This document shows, piece after piece, positions 19,421 to 29,845 of a stretch of 42,293 bases of DNA (positions are counted from its first letter, which is position 1; each line of letters opens with the position of its first letter). Where the stretch lies: positions 1 to 42,293 of the forward strand of contig JACMQE010000146.1 of the NCBI GenBank assembly GCA_014377145.1, in the 5' to 3' direction. A program made the translations under genes and the position numbers. The DNA comes from Glaciimonas sp. (GTDB lineage: Bacteria > Pseudomonadota > Gammaproteobacteria > Burkholderiales > Burkholderiaceae). A model generated the notes under the pieces. That model was not told where the DNA came from and made no database searches. It saw nothing but the letters and a program-made list of their open reading frames with translations.

Positions 19421-20363
19421 TCAAACCTGCCAGGCACCGTCGCGATATACAACATCATCGTCCAGATAGACCGCCTCGGTAACCGGAAAAACGTCGATGT
19501 GATATCTAACATCGGCTCGTTTGATCGTGGCCTTGGTGTAGACACCATGTTTGGCACCCAGCGACAAATGAATCCCGCACATGGGCTCGTATGCCAATAT
19601 CGCTGACCAGGCGGTCGTGAGAAAAAGCCCGGTTCATACCAAAACCCAGTTCACGCAGCCACACCTCACCTTCATCGGCCCGGATATTCAGCACTTGATC
19701 TAACTCAGGAGTCGAATCAATAACCTCACTGACGCGGCTTTTTGCCACCACAAGTGTGATGGGCTGATCGGGTTTATTCACCCTAAACGTTGTGTCGCCA
19801 AAAACAAAATACGTACGCGCCCATTAACTACTTCCAAATCCTGCGATTCGGTAAAAACCTCACCGATAGGAAATTGACCGCCGACGTTCTTCATCGCACT
19901 ATAGCTGCATATATTCAGTTTTGCGGCCTCAAAAGAGGACGAAAAAATGAGCCGCCACCACCACTATCGACCACGCCGGACTGCGTGCGATCAATCCGCG
20001 CTTGAAAAGCTCCACGCGCAAGCGAAGAGCCTCAAGCCGAAAGTTGGTGGATTGAATTAATATTACCAAATCAGCCGCCCCCAGAGCAGCAAAAGCGGAG
20101 AGAACAACCTCTGGCGAGGCCGCATCAAAGTCAACAAATGTTGCCACCGGAGGACAGCGACGGTAGTCCTCTGTCAACGCGACAGCAAGATCACAGCGGG
20201 CATCGAATACCACCACCACACTCTGCGAAGCACGATGTTCGATCGCCATCGCAAGAATATCGGGCAGATTTTTCTCCGCCATATCTACCGCCTCAATGGA
20301 GATCGTGGCGAGGGAAAAATGGGAAATGTAAGGGGCTACGTTCTCAATCGTGGTCAGCGTCAT
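19421..20363 (-). pseudogene. leucyl aminopeptidase-like (M29-type) protein, broken
   Basis: Likely metal-dependent aminopeptidase. The N-terminal part (CDLAVALTEDYRRCPPVATF, ADLVILIQSTNFRLEALRL) is open to about 19990, where it meets a deletion. The later parts lie in different frames: NVGGQFPIGEVFTESQDLEV, ITLVVAKSRVSEVIDSTPEL, GEVWLRELGFGMNRAFSHDR, and finally MCGIHLSLGAKHGVYTK and YHIDVFPVTEAVYLDDDVVY, ending at the stop 19421-19423. At least three frameshifts and an internal deletion. Family assignment is from recalled motifs and is moderately sure. Confidence 0.65.
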
Positions 20364-21385
20364 TTCATGGAGTTGAAGATATAAAAATCACTTCGCTTGA
20401 CCATGCTTACACGTGCGAACGAAACAATCTTTGCATGAACAGACATTTTAAACGATAAGGGCGATTTCATACCTAATGCGCTGCGCTGCCATCCTCTTAT
20501 GCTGCGGCCCTACCATCGCGCCAATATGTGCACCGTTTCTATGACGATAGGGAATTTTAATCGTTATTTGTTCGATATCTCAGCAAAAGTGATTTTCCTG
20601 CCCTTGCAACCGTATCTTTGCTTTTGGCATCGCGTTGATTGTACTTTTGTGCAATAACCCTATCAATATGGCCAGTAGCATTCGTTTGTTGATGGGATAG
20701 CGGTCAATTTAGTGGATGGATGTCTTCTTCGGTCATGATGGGGTTCTACCTGAAAGAAATTAACAGATCGCATCAGTAGACTTTGCTTGCGGTGGAGCAA
20801 CTTGATGCTGCCCGCACCCTGGTAGAAGTTGAATTACAGTAATCTTATTTCCAACTACGCCTGCTTTCGGACCATCACAAAAAAGCCAGATTTCCCAGCT
20901 TGCGGTAATTGCTCTGCAAGCCCTATTCAAATTTCAGATAAAGTGCATCGCTGCAGCCCGATTGTCGATGCCTTCTTAGATGCGGCGATATTGGTCAATA
21001 TGGGATTAACACTAAGTAGGTAAAGTTACAACACCAGGCTATGCCTGGCTAATTTGATACACGTGAAGTTCCTATAAAAAAATGAGCTTTACCTCTAAAA
21101 AATAAGTTTGGCTTTTAACCTGCTGATTCGGGCACATCATTTTACCCTCTCGTTATGCGCTCGGTGTGGCAATCAAAACACGCATACATAGGTGCGAAAG
21201 GAGATTGTTCATTATTTTTGATAGAAAGAATACACTTTCATGCGATTTGAAAAATATCTTAAATATGTAAATAATAACAATTATTTATTTGTATTTTTTA
21301 AATATTGGATTTTCATCGACTTTCCTAAATGCTGTGTTGCTATTAGAATTAAAATAAATACTGATAAGGCTTATGCCAATTTCTC
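20364..21385. other. long stretch without a recognisable gene
   Basis: About 1 kb. Short ORFs on both strands (for example 20829-21023, plus) show no recognised domain; this may be the ruin of one or two genes. A small hairpin CCAGGC TAT GCCTGG lies near 21033-21047. The last 150 bases before the LysR gene are very AT-rich and presumably carry its promoter. Confidence 0.4.
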
Positions 21386-22330
21386 ATGAAAATAGACGAC
21401 ATAGATGCTTTTGTAGCCACTGTGCGATGCCAATCCATCAGTCTCGCGGCTGAGGCACTGCAATTGACCCAATCTGCGATTACGCGCCGAGTCCAAAATT
21501 TTGAAGAAGAGCTTGGTGTAGAGCTTCTCGACCGTACCACCAAGCCGCCGCGTCCTAACCCCATGGGCAATATTGTCTACGAACAATGCCGCGTTGTCTT
21601 GCGCGAAGTGGATGAGCTGCGCGAAATAGTCGGCAGCGACGGTGCGCCTGCTGGTACTTTCCGGCTGGGCATCATTCAGGCCATCGGCGATGTTGTGCTG
21701 CTCAAGGCACTGAAAGAACTGAGGGCGACCTATCCCGACCTTAGCACCCTGGTTTCTACAGGCTGGGGCACCCAACTGATTGCTAAGGTCGCTAATGGTG
21801 AGCTGGACGCAGCTGCAGGTTTGTTTCCGGCGACAAAGGTGTTGCCTGAGAATGTCATCGGTCGTACCTTGGGGCGGGTTGATCTGGTCGTATTGGCGGC
21901 AAAAGGTACGATGCCGAAGCGCAGCTATAAACTGCGGGATTGCCATCATGTCGGCTGGGTCCTCAGCCCTGAGGGTTGCGATTTTCGAGCCGTTTTGCAA
22001 AGGGCTCTGAGCGAACAGGGACTCTCGTATAATATCTGCCTTGAATCTTTTGGTGCAGACCTTCAGCTCGGTTTGATTGCCGGTGGCTTAGGTTTGGGTT
22101 TGATGCCATTGCCGCAAGTTCAGCGCAGTCCACACTGGAAACAACTAGACCTTGTCTCTATCAAAGATTTTAAGCCCATTCTGGATATCTGGTTAGTCCA
22201 GTCAAGACTGCCTACGCCACTCCAGCAGGCCGTCGATTTTTTCAGTAATTCGGTGGCAGCCGCGTTTGCGGATCACGCTGCAATCGTTTCTTTGTTGCCG
22301 AAGGAAGCTGAACGACAAAATACCACCTAA
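21386..22330 (+). CDS. LysR-family transcriptional regulator
   Basis: DNA-binding regulator of 314 residues. The N-terminal winged helix is typical of the family (ISLAAEALQLTQSAITRRVQ, then FEEELGVELLDRTTK). The C-terminal effector domain is a periplasmic-binding-protein fold. The frame is fully intact, which stands out because both flanking regions are ruins. No clear Shine-Dalgarno precedes the ATG. The target genes and effector cannot be told from the sequence; the adjacent nitrate genes are one candidate but they are dead. Confidence 0.9.
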   Translation: MKIDDIDAFVATVRCQSISLAAEALQLTQSAITRRVQNFEEELGVELLDRTTKPPRPNPMGNIVYEQCRVVLREVDELREIVGSDGAPAGTFRLGIIQAIGDVVLLKALKELRATYPDLSTLVSTGWGTQLIAKVANGELDAAAGLFPATKVLPENVIGRTLGRVDLVVLAAKGTMPKRSYKLRDCHHVGWVLSPEGCDFRAVLQRALSEQGLSYNICLESFGADLQLGLIAGGLGLGLMPLPQVQRSPHWKQLDLVSIKDFKPILDIWLVQSRLPTPLQQAVDFFSNSVAAAFADHAAIVSLLPKEAERQNTT

Positions 22331-22815
22331 AGCATTATTCTCACTGTGCACCATTTCTGGGATAAATCTCCGGGGTGAGTTTCTCAAGTAAATTCTCTAT
22401 TTCAGTCTTCATTCCCCTCGTCAAGTACACTGGCTCCCTGATGCATTTTCGCTGATGCACTACAGTCTCTCCCTTCCCAGTAAATGGCGCAACGCGCACC
22501 ACTTTAATGCGCACAGCTATAAAAGTGCTTAAGCCTTGGGCGATCTGAGGTGAACTTTGTGACTTATTTTCCACAACCTTCGAAGTGATATTGGCAAAAC
22601 CAAAGCCACCGGGTTTGGTATGGAATTTGCCGTATAAAATAGCAAATCAGAGTCAATGATGATTATGCAATACCACCGCAGCGCGTTGACGCAGCGACGT
22701 TACAAAGATTACGCAGATCTAACGATGGATCTGCCCGGACAATGGCGTCCACTGAGCTTATTATTTTTACCTAGATTCAGTGGGCACTTTTTTGTTTTTA
22801 TGGGATAAAAAGGTC
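22331..22815. other. stretch without a firm gene
   Basis: A minus-strand ORF (22341-22574, probably GTG start) continues protein-like text from upstream (YGKFHTKPGGFGFANITSKV). It has 77 residues rich in lysine and valine and no recognised domain. It may be a fragment of a lost gene. Nothing else is seen. Confidence 0.35.
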
Positions 22816-23553
22816 ATGACCAATAACGCCACCGCACCAATAAACGCGACAACCACGAAGGCCACTAAAGCCACCGCAATTAAGCTCTTTAGTTTTAGTA
22901 TCCCGCAAATGCGGGCATTCCATATGACATAGATGGCTTTCTTCGCCTGGTTTGCCTGTATCCCGTTAATGCCAGTCATCAAAAACCAACTTGGTTTGTC
23001 GATTAGATAAATTGCCAATATCAATATCGCTGCTGTTGCCGTCACCATTTTGGTTCGATTAATTATTGGTCCGATGTGTGACCGCTTTGGCCCACGCAAG
23101 ACCTATATAGGACTGTTATTGTTAGGTGCCATTCCGGTGTTTTGCATGGGGTTTTCGCAAAGCTATGAAAGCTTTTTGTTCTTCCGTGTATGTATCGGTG
23201 CAGTTGGCGCCAGTTTTGTGATTACCCAATACTATACCTCCGTCATGTTTGCGCCAAACGTGGTCGGTAATGCCAAAGCTGCTGCGGCCGGTTGGGGCAA
23301 TGTTGGCGGTGGTGCTGCGCAAGCGCTCATGCCATTATTATTAACTGCGCTGATCCTGATGGGTGCTAGCGAAACACTGGGATGGCGTACTGCGCTGCTA
23401 GTGCCGGGCATCTTAATGGTCATTATGGGTTTGGTATACTGGCGCTTTACACAAGACTGCTCGGCCGACAATTACGCCGAGTTACGGGTGCAAGGAATCG
23501 TGATAGAAGTCGGCAAAAAAGGTGGCTGGGCTAGTTTTTGTGCTGCTGCCTAA
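22816..23553 (+). pseudogene. narK: nitrate/nitrite transporter (MFS), broken
   Basis: Major-facilitator transporter for nitrate uptake. The ATG is at 22816 and the first segment reads IPQMRAFHMT, then an in-frame TAG at 22930-22932 where a tryptophan is expected, then MAFFAWFACIPLMPVIKNQL. Another in-frame stop follows near 23010. From 23050 the frame is open with the signature RLIIGPMCDRFGPRKTY and the nitrate-family glycine-rich stretch AAAAGWGNVGGGAAQALMPL. After about 245 codons it runs into the next gene through a deletion, so the C-terminal half is gone. Confidence 0.85.
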
Positions 23554-24023
23554 AAAGTCCATCTACATTGCGAACGGGCAATAGTGGTCGACGATACCTT
23601 GCAAACTTACAATCTCCGCATTTACGCTGTTGGCGAATGTGTGCAACATCGCTCCGCAACCTTTGGTTGAGTTGCGCCGATCTGGGATCATGCACGCGTC
23701 TGCGGTGCTCATCTTGCCGGTGCCGGTCATCGTCGTTATGTACAGCAGCCACCGCCACCAAGCTTAAATTCATCGGCGTCGATCTTTACTCGGCGGGCGC
23801 ATTTGTTGGCGTCGAAGGCAGTGAAGATTTAATTTTGCGCGATCCGCGTCGTGGTATTTATAAACGGCTGATACTGAAACACGATCAGATCGTTGGCGCA
23901 GTACTATACGGCGATTTCAAAGATGGCCCTTGGTACTTCGAATTGATTCAAAATAAAACCGACATTTCCACGCTGCGTAACCAATTACTATTCGGTCAGG
24001 TGTTCTGCACGCAGGCCGCATAA
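23554..24023 (+). pseudogene. FAD/NAD(P)-dependent reductase of the nitrate locus, C-terminal fragment
   Basis: Resembles the electron-transfer reductase (NirB-like or NasC-like) that serves assimilatory nitrate reductase. Readable pieces are IVVDDTLQTYNLRIYAVGEC, VAPIWDHARVCGAHLAGAGH, and after a frameshift near 23750, LYSAGAFVGVEGSEDLILRD and AVLYGDFKDGPWYFELIQNK. An in-frame TGA lies at 23668-23670. The N-terminal two-thirds, with the dinucleotide-binding folds, is missing and the fragment is fused to the transporter remnant. The stop at 24021-24023 suggests a stand-alone reductase rather than full NirB. Confidence 0.75.
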
Positions 24024-24048
24024 TACCTATTTTAATGAGGATACTATC

Positions 24049-26769
24049 CTGAACCTTTCCCAGCCGCGTCTATCAGCCAGCAGCGTTCTCACTACCTGTC
24101 CTTATTGCGGAGTAGGTTGTGGTGTGACCGCTAGCGTGCAAGCAGATAGAAAAGTCGGCATTACCGATGACCAGACCCATCCTGCCAATTTCGGACGATT
24201 GTGCGCCAAAGGTTCTGCGCTGGACGAAACGATAGCACTTGATGGCCGTCTGTTACATCCACACATACGCGACGCCGTTAGCAACACCTTGCAACCGGCA
24301 AGCTGGGATCAGGCCTTGGATAAAGTCGCATAAGGTTTTAGGGACATTACCCAAGGCTATGGCCCCAGCTTCCCGGTTGCCTTTTATGTTTCTGGCCAGT
24401 TACTGACCGAGGAATATTACATTGCCAACAAGCTGATGAAAGGTTACATCGGTAGCGCCAATATCGACACTACTTCAAGGTTATGTATGTCATCCGTCGT
24501 GGCGGGACATAAGCGGGCATTTGGTGAAGATTGAGTCGCGGTCTGCTACCAAGATTTCGAGCTGGCAGATATATGGTTGTATTGGTCGGCTCGAACACCG
24601 CATGGTGTCATCCGATCCTGTTCCAGCGCATTGCCAAAATCAGAGAGACCCGGCCTGAGGTCAAGCTGGTCGTGATTGACCCACGCCACACCGCAACCTG
24701 TGAATTGGCTGATTTACATTTGCCTATAAAACAGGGAACCGATGTTTGGCTATTCAATGGCTTGTTGCAATATCTAGCGCATCACGATGCCTGCGATAGT
24801 AGTTTTTTTGATACGCACACAAACGGTTTTAGTACAGCGCTTGTGGTGGCTGAAGCCAGCAGCGCGAATGTCGCGACATTCGCTAAAATCTGTAAAGTCG
24901 ATGCGCAAGATTTGCTGACGTTCTACCAATTATTCATCTCTGCCAAAAAAGTCATTACCACATTTTCACAAGGCGTCAATCAATCCTCTTCCGGCACTGA
25001 CAAGGTCAACAACAGCATTATCAATTGCCATTTAATTAGCGGGTGCATCGGCCAGCCTGACATGGGCCCGTTTTCTATTACCGGACAACCGAATGCCATG
25101 GGTGGCCGCGAAGTTGGTGGACTGGCTAATATGCTGGCAGCGCACATGGATATAGATAATCTCGCGCACCGGAAAACAGTGTAGACATTCTGGCACTCAT
25201 CGCAGATTGCGGACAAGCCGGGTCTGAAAGCGGTCGATTTGTTTCAGGCTATCGAACAAGGGCGGGTTAAGGCGGTACGGATCATCGCAACAAATCCGAT
25301 GGTTAGCTTGCCAGACACCAATCAGGTACAACGTACATTAGAAAAATGCGAACTGGTTATTATCTCTGACATCATCGAAAAAAACCGAAACTAATAAATT
25401 TGCGCACGCAATCCTGCCAGCGCTGGGTTGGGGTGAAAAAGACGGCACCGTCACCAATTCTGAGCGTTATATTTCACGCCAACGTTCCTTCCTGCACCCG
25501 GTGAGGCACGTCCGGATTGGCAGATTTTGTGTGACGTGGCACAGCGTATGGGGTTCAAGGGATTCGACTTTACGAGCGTCCATCAAATTTTTGACGAGCA
25601 TGCCAGATTAAGCTTATTCGATAATGACGTGGCCAGCCGCCGCATTGTCAATCTGGCGAGTTTGGTCGGTTTGGACCAAGCCCAATTCGGTGCTTTGCAG
25701 CCGATCCAATGGCCGGTTGTTCGCGATGCATCTGGTCACCTTACTGGTATACAACGCGGCTATTCACTGAGCAGTGTTTTCGCATCCCGATGGCAAGGCC
25801 CGTTTTATCGCTACGCCGTCCAAAGCGCCGATGCACAAAATAGATGAAGATTTTCCGCTGGTACTGAATACGGGTCGCGTGCGTGATCAGTGGCACACCA
25901 TGACGCGTACCGGAAAATCGGCAAAGCTGGCTGGTCACGTACCGGAATCGTTTATTGATATCCATCCGCAAGACGCTCTTTTATATGGCGTGCGCGAGGG
26001 AAATCTGGTCCGTATTTCCTCAAAGTGGGGGGCGATGGTAGCGCGGGTGCAGCATGGCGGCGGAATTGCAAGGGGCAGTATTTTTGTACCGATTCATTGG
26101 AGTAATCAATCGGCGTCGGATGCGCGTATTGGAACAGTCGTCAATCCAGTTGTTGATCCTATTTCGGGCGAGCCGAAATTTAAACATACACCTGTGCGGG
26201 TGGAAGATTTTCCATTTTCATGGCATGGTTTTGTTCTGAGCCGGAATGAAGTTGCGCTGGAGGGTGTGACGCATTAGACGCGGATTCAGGGACGAACGTT
26301 TGCACGCTATGAATTGGCGGGGCGGAATGTAATTAATGCTCATGGAAAATGGGTACGTGGGTTATTAAAAATTGATGATTCTGATGCTGAGTGGCTGGAG
26401 TATGAAGACACGACTGCCCGGGTTTATCGGGCGGTCTATCTGGTGAATAATCAGATTGAGATGTGTGTCTTTCTTTCGCCGCGGCCTGACCTGCCTTCGC
26501 GGGCTTGGTTGTCGAGTTTGTTTGGACACGAACAGTTGGAAGATGCAGATCGGGCAGCCTATTGAAAAAGGAGCGGATGCCGGACCAACTGTTTGTTCAT
26601 GTTTTATTGTGGGGCGGAATACGATTTGTAGCGCTATTCGGAAGCAGGGATTGATACTGTGCCGCGGGTTACTGCCGCGTTGAAAGCTGGTGGGAATTGT
26701 GGGTCGTGTGTGCCGGAAAGTAAGAAATTGTTGACTTTATCTATAGCCGAAGAGATGGCTAATCAGTAA
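24049..26769 (+). pseudogene. nasA: assimilatory nitrate reductase catalytic subunit, broken
   Basis: Molybdopterin enzyme that reduces nitrate to nitrite in the cytoplasm. The expected first codon is CTG (24049) after an AGGA site. The N-terminal [4Fe-4S] motif TTCPYCGVGCGV is present, as is SRLCMSSVVAGHKRAFGED. In-frame stops occur at 24331-24333, 24532-24534 and 26275-26277, with frameshifts near 24540, 25190, 25390 and 25790. The C-terminal [2Fe-2S] region is still visible as VCSCFIVG and NCGSCVPESKK. Overall span of about 900 codons is normal. Several independent lesions show it is long dead. Confidence 0.92.
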
Positions 26770-27220
26770 TTATTAATATTAAGACTTACGTCAAATTGCC
26801 TCAGCAACGTTGTGCTAATGTTACGATTTTTGTCAGCACACCTTGGGACAATTTTGCATAAGTCCTAGGGACTGTTCCCAATTATCTCTATTGTAAAAAA
26901 GTTAAACTTGTATTAGTGCCATTTTTCTAAGCCAGCCAAATCATCTTGCAGTCCAGTGAATAACGACAAGGAAATTGCATGCTGACTCGCCATATTTTGG
27001 TTGCAATGGCTCTACATTGCTTGAGTTTGTAAAAAAGTTTCTAATAAATGACATTTTTTATAGAGACGTTTGTCATATCTATGAGGTTGTTTTCGATTTT
27101 TCTTCAGGGTATCACCGCAACTCTTCCCGCCGCCTTCAGAGGCGTGATCATGTGGGCATGGGCATCGTAAGCCTTGTCTGCTTCTTAATTTAGAGATATC
27201 CGTATTCGTTATCGGCAGCT
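26770..27220. other. stretch between nasA remnant and transposase remnant
   Basis: Holds the second inverted-repeat element (26781-26866). The rest shows no recognised gene; a 72-codon ORF from 26975 has no domain and is probably chance. Confidence 0.45.
26781..26866. mobile_element. short inverted-repeat element (MITE-like), copy 2
   Basis: An 86-bp unit with ends AAGACTTACGTCAAATTG and CAATTTTGCATAAGTCCT, flanked by TA. It is similar to copy 1 at 16934-17046 but has a shorter middle. Confidence 0.65.
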
Positions 27221-27248
27221 TGCGAAGAATGATCGATCATTCTTCGCA
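27221..27248. repeat. 28-bp perfect palindrome
   Basis: Half-sites TGCGAAGAATGATC (27221-27234) and GATCATTCTTCGCA (27235-27248) are perfect complements with no spacer. It lies at the N-terminal coding end of a dead transposase (text like DRSFF). One half may be original coding sequence and the other an inverted copy. Confidence 0.8.
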
Positions 27249-27833
27249 GTAACCTGATCGAATGGGAAGCGATTGATCGCGTAGCCTATGAATCCTTCCA
27301 ATCAAAGCGGGGTTGTCTACTGTGCGCCCAAGCCTTATTGCTGGTCTGCAACATACCTACGACTTGTCAGATGAAGAGGTGGTTTGGAATTGGGTAGAAA
27401 ATCTGTATTGACAGGTATTCACCGGCAAAACGTATTTGCAGAAAGACTCGCCAATTGATCCGTCGAGCCTGATGCAATGGCGCAAGCGCCTGGGAGAAAT
27501 CGGGCTGGAGGCATGGCTGGCGAGACCATCGCAGCGACCAAGTGGGGGTTCCTGATCAAGGCCACCAGCATCAAGCATGTGATTGTGGACGCCGCAAATG
27601 GAAAAAGCGATTGTGGATCTCACCGATGCGCGATTATTGGAACGGTCGCGAGAGTACAGGGTGAAGGCCGCGCAGGAATGCGACTTATTTCTTTGGACGT
27701 TACGCCGGACAAAGACGTTGGAAGCGTGGTGTGCGCAAGGCTGGCAGCTGTTCGCGGGACACTGATGCGGCGTTGTCATGAACCGATACCGGTTCTGGGC
27801 CGAGTGGTAAGAGGGCTATTTTAATATGCGGTG
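27235..27833 (+). pseudogene. IS5-family-like transposase remnant
   Basis: Pieces of a DDE transposase in several frames: SNLIEWEAIDRVAYESFQSK, LIAGLQHTYDLSDEEVVWNW, then PIDPSSLMQWRKRLGEIGLE, and MEKAIVDLTDARLLERSREY. These match the IS5/IS1182-like N-terminal pattern. In-frame stops (for example near 27410) and frameshifts break it, and the second half of the catalytic domain is missing. No clear terminal repeats were found. Confidence 0.7.
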
Positions 27834-28185
27834 CCGGTCAACATGTGCCGTCTGAGCTCTTTTCGTAGCGAGATGAGCCGTGCTTAGCAATTGTGCTAGT
27901 GTGAAGAAGTCAGCGGTATAGGCTGTCATGGTTGCGGTTTAGCCGACTGATCAAGAAATACTTGCCACCATGCCTGGCAGTTCACCCGCTTCTGCAGCAG
28001 CGGTTTTACATCAAGTTCTTTAGCAGGAGCCGTATGCAGCAGCTCTGCAAGTACAAATCTGTGCGAGCGGGGGCAGGTAGCTGACGTCCCTACCGCGCGC
28101 CCACTACATTGGCTATGTTTGTTTCTACTCCGGAATAAGAAGGTGTAGGCTATTTCATACCTTTTATTAAGGTCGCCAAACACGC
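27834..28185. other. stretch without a recognisable gene
   Basis: About 350 bases between the transposase remnant and the MerR-type promoter. The minus-strand ORF at 27926-28219 has no recognisable domain and covers the promoter, so I regard it as chance. Confidence 0.45.
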
Positions 28186-28216
28186 TTGACTTCGAGCGTG
28201 CTCTAACAAATACACT
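28186..28216 (+). promoter_or_regulatory. MerR-type promoter with 19-bp spacer and dyad operator
   Basis: TTGACT (28186-28191) and TACACT (28211-28216) are separated by exactly 19 bases, the over-long spacer that MerR-family activators need. The spacer holds the palindrome GAGC GT GCTC. The MerR-like reading frame begins at ATG 28225, about 9 bases after the -10, so its message would be nearly leaderless. Confidence 0.75.
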
Positions 28217-28224
28217 CAAATCCC

Positions 28225-28570
28225 ATGACCACTTCCCTGACGATTCAACAAGCCTCTGTAGTCACTGGGCTTACAGTTCATACTGCATACGCTACGATAT
28301 TATGAGCGCATTGGCTTGATTGATCCGATACCGCGGCAAGACTATAAACATAGATTGTATCTTGACGAAGATATTCTTTGGATCACGTTTTTGCTGAAGT
28401 TACGATCGACTGGCCTGCCTATTCGGAAAATGTTGCGATATGCAGAATTACGGCGATTGAGCGATCAGAAGGAAGGTGTGTCAGAACGAAGGGCGAAGTT
28501 AGAAGAGCATATGCTGTCAATCGAGACAACGCTCGCAGACCTGCAAAGTAATTCGCAAGAAAGCCAATAC
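28225..28570 (+). pseudogene. MerR-family regulator, frameshifted and fused to the next gene
   Basis: Begins [20 protein letters not shown] at 28225, the usual MerR helix-turn-helix start. Near 28285 an apparent 7-bp repeat (CATACTG CATACG) shifts the frame away from [16 protein letters not shown]. The rest is open in the second frame ([20 protein letters not shown], then the dimerisation coiled coil). Without its own stop it runs into the aldo-keto reductase remnant, so a deletion has joined the two genes. Confidence 0.8.
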
Positions 28571-29195
28571 ATAAACACACGCAAACTGGGCACTAATAGC
28601 CCTTCAGTTTCGGCCATCGGTCTCGGCTGTATGGGAATGAGTGATTTTTACACAAATCGTGACGATACCGAATCTATCGCCACCCTTCACCGCGCCCTGG
28701 AGTTGGAGATTAATTTTCTCGATACCGCAAGATATGTATGGTCCGCATATTAATGAGGAGCTCATCGCTAAGGCAATTTTGGTTTTTTCTCCGATTAAAG
28801 GCAAGCGCAACCAGGTTTTTATTGTCACTAAATTTGGTTTTTTCTCCGAAAGTATAGATGTAAATGCGCGTGGCGTGTATGGCAGCCCAGCATATATCCG
28901 ACGCGCCGTTGAAGCAAGTCTGAAACGTCTCGATGTGCAAACTATCGATTTGTATTATCAGCATCGCACGACCCCCAGATGCCTATGGAAGATACAGTCG
29001 AGACGCTTGCTGATTTAGTTAAGGAGGGAAAAATACGCTACATCGGCTTATCTGAAGCATCCCCTTAAAACGCTTAAGCGGGCGCACAAGACGCATCCGA
29101 TCACAGCGCTGCAAAGTTGAATATTCTTTGTGGATACGGGATCCAGAGCAGGGTATATTGGCGACCTACCGCAAGCTTGGTACTAATTCGTCCCC
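28571..29195 (+). pseudogene. aldo/keto reductase, broken
   Basis: NAD(P)H-dependent reductase of the (beta/alpha)8-barrel family, the usual partner of this kind of MerR regulator. Readable: [20 protein letters not shown] (first codon ATA where ATG is expected), NFLDTA, then in another frame [36 protein letters not shown] and YYQH, then ADLVKEGKIRYIGLSEASP. Frameshifts near 28725 and 28970 and stops near 29067 break it. It fades out near DPEQGILATYRKLGTN at about 29190. Confidence 0.82.
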
Positions 29196-29845
29196 TATAG
29201 TCCATTGTGCCGAGGATCTTTGACTGGTTCAGTAAGGGAAACAGTTAGCTAAAGGCCAGGATTTTATGGGTGAATGTGGGTCTAAAGAAAGCTGCAGGCA
29301 AAGCGCTGGTCTGAAGAACAGGAGGCGGGTATGAGGCGTCGTATTGTGGTGAGATGTCCGTAATTATCAAAGCGCAATACTTACACGGAACGATACGGCG
29401 TAGACCCGACAGGTATAAGCGTGACAGTGAATGTGTCATTCCCGGGGAATGCGCACGCTGGTGCGGAAATAGAATCAGCGAAAGTTGAGCCAACCTTCTC
29501 GGAATATAGCTACCGGCTTTAGACAGGGAAGAAGTGCACATCTAATCCGAGTATGCATTCGTGGCGGCAAGTATTAGGTAGTGGATATGGACTTAGAGAA
29601 ATTCTTTGAACGCGTCAATCACGCCATGCTGATGTCGCGAGTGGCTAAGGAAATAGCGGATGCTGGAGCGCAGGAGCCAAACACATTATTTCTGCGCTAC
29701 CGCCGGAATATTTTACACAACTGGGGCTGGTGTCTTTAGTGGCTACTCACCAAAATCTCCAGCGTGCTACTCACACCACCGTATGCGGAACCGCACGTAC
29801 GGTGGTGTGAGTAGGGTGAGGGATTACTCCCTAACCCTACTCAAT
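29196..29845 (+). mobile_element. group II intron remnant with reverse transcriptase fragment
   Basis: The 3' end is well preserved. A domain V-like hairpin (CACCGTATGCGGAACCGC then ACGTACGGTG, about 29773-29800) is followed by a domain VI-like stem (GGGTGAGGGATTACTCCC then TAACCC). Upstream lie reverse transcriptase fragments: PTFSEYSY, then in a second frame GFRQGRSAHLI, and DMDLEKFFERVNHAMLMSRV after an in-frame TAG. Most of the reverse transcriptase and the maturase are deleted. Sequence at 29200-29470 may be the 5' structural domains; that is less sure. The intron ends next to, or inside, the trpC stop codon. Confidence 0.75.

Noticed and set aside
21371..22000. 209-codon minus-strand ORF opposite the LysR gene
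   Set aside because: Antisense shadow of a clear LysR regulator.
22767..23099. 110-codon hydrophobic minus-strand ORF
   Set aside because: Overlaps the readable transporter N-terminus on the plus strand; hydrophobicity is a by-product of the antisense membrane segments.
27926..28219. 97-codon minus-strand ORF before the MerR remnant
   Set aside because: Covers the MerR-type promoter and has no recognisable family text.
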